NCBI GenBank assembly: GCA_009784145.1 | Contig: WRCI01000008.1 | Span: forward strand, 1-21,879 | DNA from: Methanobrevibacter sp. | GTDB lineage: Archaea; Methanobacteriota; Methanobacteria; Methanobacteriales; Methanobacteriaceae | Length of the DNA stretch: 21,879 nt | Direction of reading: 5' to 3' | Shown here: positions 17,428 through 21,879 of the stretch, piece by piece | How the letters are laid out: every line of letters starts with the position of its first letter | Position numbering within the stretch: the first letter of the stretch is position 1 | Translations under genes and position numbers: made by a program | The notes under the pieces: model-generated | Told to the model about the DNA's origin: nothing | The model's input: the letters and a program-made list of their open reading frames with translations, nothing else | Databases searched by the model: none

Positions 17428-17952
17428 ATGGACAACATTAAAATAGATAAAATATGGGAAAGATTATTGAAACTTACAAACAACTTTGAAAAGGTTAATG
17501 GAAAAATAATCAATGTCAGTACTGTTGAAACTGGAATGTGGACTTTATTAAAATGTAAATATGGATGTACTGGTTATGGTAAGTCTTTAGGTTGTCCTCC
17601 TCACACTCCAACAGCTGATGTAATGAAAAAAGTCCTAGATTCTTATAATATTGGAATACTCATTCAAACAAAAGATGAGAAAATATCCATAAATGAAATA
17701 GTTGTTGAGTTGGAATATCTTGCATTAGATCTTGAATTCTTTAAAGCTTTTGCTTTAGGTGCAGGAAGATGTGAAATATGTGAAATATGTAATTTAGAAG
17801 CATGTATTAATCCTAAAACTCATAGACCTTCAATGGAAGCATGTGGAATCGATGTTCAATCAACAGCTAGAAATAATGGATATAATGAGATGGTTAGATT
17901 AGAAAATGGGAAAAAAGTATATTATTATTATGGATTATTATTAATTGATTGA
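17428..17952 (+). CDS. DUF2284 predicted metal-binding protein
   Basis: 174 residues from ATG 17428 (SD AAAGAAGG); an in-frame TTG at 17377 would add 17 non-conserved residues. Cysteine clusters define the family: CKYGCTGYGKSLGCPPHTPT at about 45-64, and CEICEICNLEACINPKTHRP with RPSMEACGIDV further on. This is a pattern expected to bind a metal or Fe-S cluster. DUF2284 proteins are common in methanogens and clostridia and their function is not established. There is no membrane segment. The gene is just downstream of top6A, but a 112-bp gap suggests its own promoter. A candidate structured RNA lies about 35 bases after its stop. Confidence 0.88.
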   Translation: MDNIKIDKIWERLLKLTNNFEKVNGKIINVSTVETGMWTLLKCKYGCTGYGKSLGCPPHTPTADVMKKVLDSYNIGILIQTKDEKISINEIVVELEYLALDLEFFKAFALGAGRCEICEICNLEACINPKTHRPSMEACGIDVQSTARNNGYNEMVRLENGKKVYYYYGLLLID

Positions 17953-17984
17953 TGGTTTGATATTGTATTGAAAAATAATTAAAA

Positions 17985-18092
17985 TTGAAACGGAACCCCA
18001 AAGACCTCTTACTAACTTAATAGTGTTGCCACCATACGGTGACGTATTCTAAGGGGACATTACCTGAGTTCATTATATATTATATGAATTGT
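17985..18092 (+). ncRNA. candidate structured RNA between DUF2284 and GAPDH genes
   Basis: An island with clearly higher GC than the surrounding AT-rich DNA and no reading frame. A 7-bp stem can form between CCTCTTA (18005-18011) and TAAGGGG (18050-18056). It encloses AATA/TATT and CACC-ATAC-GGTG (18030-18041). CCCC at 17996-17999 could compete for the same GGGG, which would allow switching. An AT hairpin (AGTTCAT/ATGAATT, about 18067-18092) and T9/T8 runs (18115-18134) follow, so transcription probably ends there. It does not match tRNA, SRP RNA or RNase P RNA. GAPDH begins 420 bases further on, so this is more likely an independent RNA than a leader. Strand is chosen from the T runs. Confidence 0.4.
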
Positions 18093-18134
18093 AACATATA
18101 AAATTTCCCATATCTTTTTTTTTAAATTTTTTTT

Positions 18135-18509
18135 ACTGATGAATAGTATTTTTATCCTTTTATTTTTTTATTAGTATGTTTATAGAGGATATACATACTT
18201 TTAATATAATTATAACTTATTTTAAGATATTAATAATTATAATAATTGTGATTATTTATTTTCATTTATTTCAATTAAAATTATAATAAGTAATTTTAAA
18301 TATTATATAATCATAGATAAGAATATAGATATATACTATAAACAGTATATAAATAAAATATTGATAAAATATTGATAAATAATAAATAAATAATTCTATA
18401 AGATTTTATTATATTAAATAAAACTATTTAAAATAAAATATAAAAAATATAGAATGTATTCGGGATTTAAAAAAAACTTATTAATATTTTACTTGTGGAG
18501 ACCCTCAAA
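18135..18509. other. AT-rich region upstream of the GAPDH gene
   Basis: No gene. It contains short direct repeats (AAATATTGATAAAATATTGATAAATAATAAATAAATAA, about 18357-18393, read in parts). The likely GAPDH promoter is the TAAAATATAAAAAATATA stretch near 18433-18450. GTGGAG at 18495-18500 is the Shine-Dalgarno sequence for ATG 18510. Confidence 0.5.
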
Positions 18510-19523
18510 ATGAAGTCAGTAGCTATAAATGGATATGGAACAATAGGAAAAAGAGTAGCTGATGCTGTTTCAGCTCAAGACGATATGAAAGTAGTAGGAG
18601 TTAGTAAAACTAAACCTGACTATGAAGCTCGAATGGCTGTTGAAAAAGGTTATGATTTATACATAGCTATACCTGAGAGAGAAAAATTATTTAATCAAGC
18701 AGGAATTGAAATAGCTGGAACTGTAGATGAAATGATTTCTGATACAGATATTGTAGTGGATTGTACTCCTGGAAATATAGGTCCTGAAAACCTTGAAAAA
18801 TATAAAAAAATTGGTGTAAAAGCAATTTATCAAGGTGGAGAAGGGCATGATCTTACAGGATTATCATTTAATTCCTTTTCAAATTATGATGATTCTTATG
18901 GTGCAGATTATTCTCGTGTAGTGTCTTGTAATACCACAGGTCTTACACGTAGTTTAAAACCAATAGATGATCTGTGTGGCGTGAAAAAAATTAGAGCTGT
19001 AATGGTTAGACGTGGAGGGGATCCTTATCAGGTAAATAAAGGACCAATTAATGCAGTTGTTCCAAATCCTCCGACTGTTCCTTCCCACCATGGACCAGAT
19101 TTAAAAACAGTTATGTATGGTGCAGATATTACAACTGTTGCACTTCTTATCCCAACCACACTTATGCATCAACATAATTTAATGGTTGAGCTTGAAAATG
19201 ATGTAGCATTAGATGATGTAATTGATGTTCTTGAAGAAAGATCTCGTGTACTTTTATTAAATGCAAGTGAAGGTTTAGGTTCAACAGCAGAATTTATGGA
19301 ATATGCTAAAGAACTTGGAAGAAGTAGAAATGATTTATTCGAAATTCCAATTTGGAAAGAATCTCTTAACATAGTTGATGGAGAACTTTTCTATATGCAA
19401 GCTGTTCATCAAGAATCAGATGTAGTCCCTGAAAATATTGATGCAATAAGAGCTATGTTAGAGTTAGAATCAGATAATGAAAAATCAATAGCTAAAACCA
19501 ATAAAGCAATGGGAATTTTATAA
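18510..19523 (+). CDS. gap: glyceraldehyde-3-phosphate dehydrogenase, archaeal type II (phosphorylating)
   Basis: 338 residues from ATG 18510; the in-frame GTG at 18495 is part of the ribosome binding site. Catalyses the reversible oxidation of glyceraldehyde 3-phosphate to 1,3-bisphosphoglycerate with NAD(P), used mainly in gluconeogenesis in methanogens. It shows the Rossmann start [25 protein letters not shown], the active-site [12 protein letters not shown] with Cys140 (the position known in Methanothermus GAPDH), [20 protein letters not shown], and a C-terminal DAIRAML helix. Length and motifs are those of the archaeal class, distinct from bacterial/eukaryotic GapA. It is the last housekeeping gene before the repeat-bounded cassette array. 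Confidence 0.97.
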   Translation: MKSVAINGYGTIGKRVADAVSAQDDMKVVGVSKTKPDYEARMAVEKGYDLYIAIPEREKLFNQAGIEIAGTVDEMISDTDIVVDCTPGNIGPENLEKYKKIGVKAIYQGGEGHDLTGLSFNSFSNYDDSYGADYSRVVSCNTTGLTRSLKPIDDLCGVKKIRAVMVRRGGDPYQVNKGPINAVVPNPPTVPSHHGPDLKTVMYGADITTVALLIPTTLMHQHNLMVELENDVALDDVIDVLEERSRVLLLNASEGLGSTAEFMEYAKELGRSRNDLFEIPIWKESLNIVDGELFYMQAVHQESDVVPENIDAIRAMLELESDNEKSIAKTNKAMGIL

Positions 19524-19597
19524 TTTCCATATTTATTTATTTTTACATTGTTGTTATTAGTAATTGCAATTAAATAAATTATGTCAAGGATTGTGGA

Positions 19598-19635
19598 GTA
19601 GCAATCTTTTAGTTTACCTATAAGTAAAGTGCAAC
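19598..19635 (+). repeat. dispersed cassette-boundary repeat, copy C (38 bp)
   Basis: GTAGCAATCTTTTAGTTTAC, CTATAA, GTAAAGTGCAAC. It is identical to copy A but inverted relative to it. It is the first site of the array, 75 bp after the GAPDH stop. Confidence 0.93.
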
Positions 19636-19694
19636 AGAAAGATTTGTCTTGCTGTTATGAATTTAAGTATTTATTTACTTAGAAAAATAATAGT

Positions 19695-19790
19695 AAAGTC
19701 CGTTGAGACCGAAAACAAGCTCGTCCAAAAGCGAATTCGGCTCAATAGACCGACACTAGAAAGGAAGGGTTAATTCCCTTTCTTTCTTTT
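19695..19790 (+). ncRNA. structured RNA occupying its own repeat-bounded cassette
   Basis: The 190 bp between copies C and D has no reading frame but holds a GC-richer block with strong structure. A 15-bp stem (one mismatch, one G-T pair, one bulged A) forms between GTCCGTTGAGACCGAA (19698-19713) and TTCGGCTCAATAGAC (19736-19750). An 11-bp terminator hairpin with a 6-base loop follows: GAAAGGAAGGG (19759-19769) with CCCTTTCTTTC (19776-19786), then TTTT. A TATA-like TATTTATTTA (about 19669-19678) lies about 25 bases before the expected 5' end. GACCGA occurs twice. I do not recognise the RNA family. Possible roles are a regulatory or antisense RNA, or the RNA part of a small mobile or antitoxin system. 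Confidence 0.6.
19759..19790 (+). terminator. hairpin terminator of the cassette RNA
   Basis: An 11-bp stem (one G-T pair), TTAATT loop, followed by TTTT and AT-rich DNA. A bacterial-style hairpin plus T tail is uncommon in this window, where other genes end on plain T tracts. Confidence 0.6.
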
Positions 19791-19824
19791 ATATATTATA
19801 TTTTTTATAATATATATTCTTTTT

Positions 19825-19861
19825 GTAGCAATCTTTTAGTTTACTATAAGTAAAGTGCAAC
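19825..19861 (+). repeat. dispersed cassette-boundary repeat, copy D (37 bp)
   Basis: GTAGCAATCTTTTAGTTTAC, TATAA, GTAAAGTGCAAC: copies A/C minus one C at the centre. Flanks are unrelated to those of the other copies. Confidence 0.93.
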
Positions 19862-19936
19862 ATCCAGATTAAAAAATATAAATTTATTAAATTAATTCCT
19901 GTTTTATTTTATTATCTATTGTTTATTTACAATACA

Positions 19937-19947
19937 TTTATATATTA
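19937..19947 (+). promoter_or_regulatory. TATA element of the toxin-antitoxin cassette
   Basis: ATTTATATATT is centred about 27 bases before ATG 19969, with no Shine-Dalgarno sequence between. The cassette therefore appears to carry its own promoter and to be translated leaderless. Confidence 0.5.
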
Positions 19948-19968
19948 AGTAGTATATATTACCATAAT

Positions 19969-20241
19969 ATGCAGAAAGAACAAACAAAGTTACACATTCA
20001 AGGGAAAACAATATACATAGTAACAGCAGACGGAGGGTGGACATTAATAGTAATGCCAGATAAAATAATATTAGATGACTACCACAACAAAGGGGGACAC
20101 ATACACCCAGAACCAAAAAACCATAAAAAAGAAATAAAAATAAAATTCGATACACAAACTGAAAACCTGAATATGCTTGTAAATCATATTAACAAAAATA
20201 AAAAATTAATATTAAATGAATTAATAGAGGAGTTGAAATAA
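19969..20241 (+). CDS. TumE-like (DUF6516) putative toxin
   Basis: 90 residues. The central text IVMPDKIILDDYHNKGGHIH, then PEPKNHKKEIKIKF, follows the DUF6516/TumE pattern of a short beta strand, an Asp, a K-G-x-H-x-H motif, a Pro-containing turn, a beta strand ending in Phe, and a C-terminal helix (ENLNMLVNHINKNKKLILNE). In that family a small TumE-like toxin is paired with an HVO_A0114-type HTH antitoxin, which is what follows one base after its stop. There is no signal peptide or membrane segment. It lies between repeat copies D and E with its own TATA box. The assignment rests on the HxH pattern and partner, not on strong sequence identity. Confidence 0.5.
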   Translation: MQKEQTKLHIQGKTIYIVTADGGWTLIVMPDKIILDDYHNKGGHIHPEPKNHKKEIKIKFDTQTENLNMLVNHINKNKKLILNELIEELK

Positions 20242-20242
20242 A

Positions 20243-20665
20243 ATGATTATAACTTTAATTAAAGAACAAGCTACAAAAGAATACGATGAACAAATGAAAG
20301 CAAAGTATGGAAGTATGGAAAAACTAGAAAAACTATTAGAAAAAACACCAGAAAACACATTATATTTTGACTTACAAAACTGGAAACTTTTATTAGAAAA
20401 TCCTGAAGAGCCAATAATAAAAAAAGAAATTATAATCACTGATAAAATAAGTATAGGGGAGAATGAAACACAGATATTAAATATTATTAAAAATGAAAAT
20501 CCTAAAAGCATTAGAGAGATAGCTAATAAAATTAAAAAAGATCCAGCTAATACAACTAATAAAATAAACTTGTTAGCTAAAGAGGGTTTAATTAGTTTCA
20601 AAAAAGGGTTAAAAAATAGTAAAATGCCCGTTTTAAATTATGATAAAATAGAGATAGCTATTTAA
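20243..20665 (+). CDS. HTH DNA-binding protein, HVO_A0114/TumA-like putative antitoxin
   Basis: 140 residues; ATG one base after the TumE-like stop, SD AGAGGAG inside the upstream gene. The N-terminal half is helical (MKAKYGSMEKLEKLLEKTPE). The C-terminal half is a winged helix: ETQILNIIKNENPKSIREIA, then NKIKKDPANTTNKINLLAKE, then GLISFKKGLKNSKMPVLNYD. The phrase 'N-P-K-S-I-R-E-I-A, K-D-P-A-N-T, L-A-K-E-G-L-I' is the standard HVO_A0114 layout of putative antitoxins and repressors. It probably neutralises the upstream protein and represses the TATA-driven promoter at 19937. Translational coupling supports a two-gene unit. Confidence 0.65.
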   Translation: MIITLIKEQATKEYDEQMKAKYGSMEKLEKLLEKTPENTLYFDLQNWKLLLENPEEPIIKKEIIITDKISIGENETQILNIIKNENPKSIREIANKIKKDPANTTNKINLLAKEGLISFKKGLKNSKMPVLNYDKIEIAI

Positions 20666-20682
20666 TAAACTATTATATAAAA

Positions 20683-20865
20683 ATGGTACTGGATATAATG
20701 GAAACTAAAGGAACTACTTTAAAAGACTTAATAGAAGAGGCTAAAGAAAAAGAAAACCCAGAATTAAATCCAACTGATAAAAAAGTTTATTCTTTTAGAT
20801 TAACAAATGAAACAATGGATAAAATAGAATTTTATACAGAAAAAGAAAAAGTAGCAATCTTTTAG
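20683..20865 (+). CDS. ribbon-helix-helix antitoxin-like fragment ending in repeat copy E
   Basis: 60 residues from ATG 20683; ATG 20698 (METKGTTLKDLIEEAKEKEN) is equally plausible. After an acidic linker, KKVYSFRLTNETMDKIEFYT is the beta strand and first helix of a CopG/Arc-type ribbon-helix-helix domain. The second helix is missing: the frame enters repeat E after KEK and stops at once as VAIF. This is a truncation at the repeat boundary, so it is probably non-functional. It starts 17 bases after the antitoxin-like gene and may once have been the first gene of another toxin-antitoxin unit. Confidence 0.55.
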   Translation: MVLDIMETKGTTLKDLIEEAKEKENPELNPTDKKVYSFRLTNETMDKIEFYTEKEKVAIF

Positions 20866-20886
20866 TTTACTTAAGTAAAGTGCAAC
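20851..20886 (+). repeat. dispersed cassette-boundary repeat, copy E (36 bp)
   Basis: GTAGCAATCTTTTAGTTTAC, TTAA, GTAAAGTGCAAC: the shortest centre, giving a perfect 14-bp palindrome TTTACTTAAGTAAA. Its first 15 bases are read as the last codons (VAIF stop) of the preceding RHH fragment. Confidence 0.93.
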
Positions 20887-20917
20887 TTTATTCAATATTA
20901 TATGGAAGTGGTTAAAA

Positions 20918-21628
20918 ATGAAAATTATTACATGGAATCTTGACTTTTGGAAATCAGGTCGTAACCACACTGAAGAACAATACAATTTTTTGTTTGATGA
21001 GTTCGAAGCAGACATTGTCCTTTTACAAGAGATGCCAGATCCTAAGTTTATTCCAACACCATTTCAACATATTTTATATAAAAAATGCAAACAAAATTGG
21101 GGAACAGGAATCCTTTCTAAGTTACCTTTAACTCAAATTGAAACGAATACAGATTATGCGGTAGCTGGAAGTGTGAATGTTAATAATCAAACATTAGATA
21201 TTGTCTCAATTTATGGTTCATACTATAATAATAGTTTAACACAAAATAAATATGTCACTATGATGCATGAAATAATATCAAAAATTTCGCCAATTATTTT
21301 AAGTAAAAACTATCGCAATGTTTTAATTGGTGGAGATTGGAATTTAGACAGAACGCTTGATGGCAAATCAAATACGAAAAATGCTAATCAATTGGTTTTT
21401 GATCGTTTGGAAGATATGAAATTAACTGATTTAATCTCAAAATTCATTAGACAACCTATTGTAACACATCGCCATAATCGTGGAGGATTATTTTGGCTAG
21501 ATTATCTTTATGCTGGGGCAAATTTTGATAAATGGGTAAAAAACGTGAAAATTATTGAAAATAAATTGATTATTGAAATTTCTGATCATAACCCTATAAT
21601 ACTTGAAATCAATTTACCAAACAGCTAA
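20918..21628 (+). CDS. endonuclease/exonuclease/phosphatase (EEP) family protein
   Basis: 236 residues; ATG 31 bases after repeat E, with GGAAGTGG as a possible SD. The EEP motifs are present in order: ITWNLDFW (Asn ligand, residues 4-11), IVLLQEM (Glu ligand), GTGILSKLPL, the catalytic GGDWNLDRTLDG (Asp and Asn), LDYLYAG and the final SDHNPIILE (Asp-His). The fold hydrolyses phosphodiesters or phosphomonoesters with Mg2+; the substrate (DNA, RNA, lipid or nucleotide) cannot be told. There is no signal peptide, so it is cytosolic. It is the sole gene between copies E and F. Codons such as CGT, CGC and ACG appear more often than in the neighbours, which may indicate acquisition. In defence loci such proteins can be effectors, but nothing here proves it. 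Confidence 0.88.
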   Translation: MKIITWNLDFWKSGRNHTEEQYNFLFDEFEADIVLLQEMPDPKFIPTPFQHILYKKCKQNWGTGILSKLPLTQIETNTDYAVAGSVNVNNQTLDIVSIYGSYYNNSLTQNKYVTMMHEIISKISPIILSKNYRNVLIGGDWNLDRTLDGKSNTKNANQLVFDRLEDMKLTDLISKFIRQPIVTHRHNRGGLFWLDYLYAGANFDKWVKNVKIIENKLIIEISDHNPIILEINLPNS

Positions 21629-21756
21629 TATTAATAAATATTTTCAATTAGCTAACTTATTCTAAATTTAAAAAAAATAAAATTAATAATGTTATTATAT
21701 AATGCTATTATACCATTAAAACTAGAATTAGCTGAAATTAGTAAAAATAATAGAAT

Positions 21757-21793
21757 GTAGCATTCTTTTAGTTTACTATAAGTAAAGTGCAAC
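21757..21793 (+). repeat. dispersed cassette-boundary repeat, copy F (37 bp)
   Basis: GTAGCATTCTTTTAGTTTAC, TATAA, GTAAAGTGCAAC. It carries the GTAGCATTC variant also seen in copy B. It ends 8 bp before the next start codon. Confidence 0.93.
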
Positions 21794-21801
21794 TAAATAA
21801 T

Positions 21802-21879
21802 ATGAATAAATTTAAATTGACAAAAGAAGGGTTAGGTTTATTAGAAGAAGATGGGTTATGTCCATTGTGTGAACATGAA
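21802..21879 (+). CDS. partial gene (5' end only), begins 8 bp after repeat F
   Basis: 26 codons from ATG 21802 to the window end, open and protein-like. It starts MNKFKLTKEGLGLLEEDGL and continues with a CPLC zinc-finger-like pair. There is no room for a Shine-Dalgarno sequence between repeat F and the ATG. TTTACTATAAG inside the repeat (21772-21782) lies at the right distance to be its TATA box, giving a leaderless transcript. Family unknown because the gene is cut by the window edge. Confidence 0.6.
   Translation, partial: MNKFKLTKEGLGLLEEDGLCPLCEHE

Noticed and set aside
17985..18092. tRNA, SRP RNA or RNase P RNA
   Set aside because: No T-loop or acceptor pattern, no SRP helix-8 GNAR/GGAA arrangement, and it is far too short for RNase P RNA.
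18495..18509. GAPDH start at GTG 18495
   Set aside because: GTGGAG there is the ribosome binding site for ATG 18510, which gives the canonical [15 protein letters not shown] start and places the catalytic Cys at 140.
19598..19861. Insertion sequence or MITE with target duplications
   Set aside because: No transposase in the window, no flanking direct target duplications could be seen at any copy, and the unit itself is only 36-38 bp. A transposon-derived origin cannot be wholly excluded.
19916..20155. Minus-strand hydrophobic small protein opposite the TumE-like gene
   Set aside because: It is antisense to a better-supported coupled gene pair, and its hydrophobicity comes from reading Lys/Thr-rich codons backwards.
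19598..21793. CRISPR array, suggested by repeats of 36-38 bp
   Set aside because: Spacing between copies is about 190-990 bp with genes between them, there are no short unique spacers, and no cas genes are visible.

Overview
The window looks like chromosomal DNA of a host-associated methanogenic archaeon, most likely Methanobrevibacter or a close relative in the Methanobacteriales. It is extremely AT-rich. It carries archaeal topoisomerase VI (Top6B-Top6A), aIF1A, a RIO1 kinase, a Dim2/Krr1-like KH protein, archaeal type II GAPDH, a stand-alone PycB and inositol-3-phosphate synthase, and a secreted right-handed beta-helix 'adhesin-like' protein of the kind abundant in Methanobrevibacter. Many genes start with TTG behind a strong GGAGG/GAGGTGA ribosome binding site.

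Layout. (1) 1-3573: AT-only tandem repeats, ino1, then pycB, with a T-rich spacer between them. (2) 3727-5307: a large unrecognised protein with a DUF4062-like N-terminus. (3) 5454-10624: an accessory block bounded by two same-orientation copies of a 37-38 bp dispersed repeat. It holds, on the minus strand, a four-fold repeat protein with a frameshifted tail, an ORF without a start codon, a soluble M48 metallopeptidase with a C-terminal zinc ribbon, and an adhesin-like protein. A small winged-helix regulator diverges from the adhesin gene. (4) 11368-19523: a housekeeping block of aIF1A, RIO1, KH, top6B, top6A, a DUF2284 metal-binding protein and GAPDH. It contains a candidate structured RNA near 17985-18092, a palindromic tandem array behind aIF1A, and an inverted-repeat element behind RIO1. 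(5) 19598-21879: an array of four more copies of the same repeat, all in one orientation. They delimit small cassettes: a non-coding RNA-like cassette, a TumE/TumA-like toxin-antitoxin pair plus an RHH antitoxin fragment cut off exactly at the repeat, an endonuclease/exonuclease/phosphatase protein, and a partial gene starting 8 bp after the last repeat.

The most interesting feature is this repeat family: six copies at 5454, 10588, 19598, 19825, 20851 and 21757. The outer arms are GTAGCA and TGCAAC, the inner arms GTTTAC and GTAAAG, and the centre varies from 4 to 6 bp. Edges are sharp, cassettes between sites are 0.2-1 kb, site orientation is constant within a block, two coding frames end inside a site, and a toxin-antitoxin pair is among the cargo. 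This looks like an integron-like or pdif-module-like cassette system in an archaeal chromosome. No recombinase is visible in the window, so mobility is inferred and not shown. Coordinates, repeat alignments and reading frames were read by eye; family assignments rest on motif recognition without database searches.
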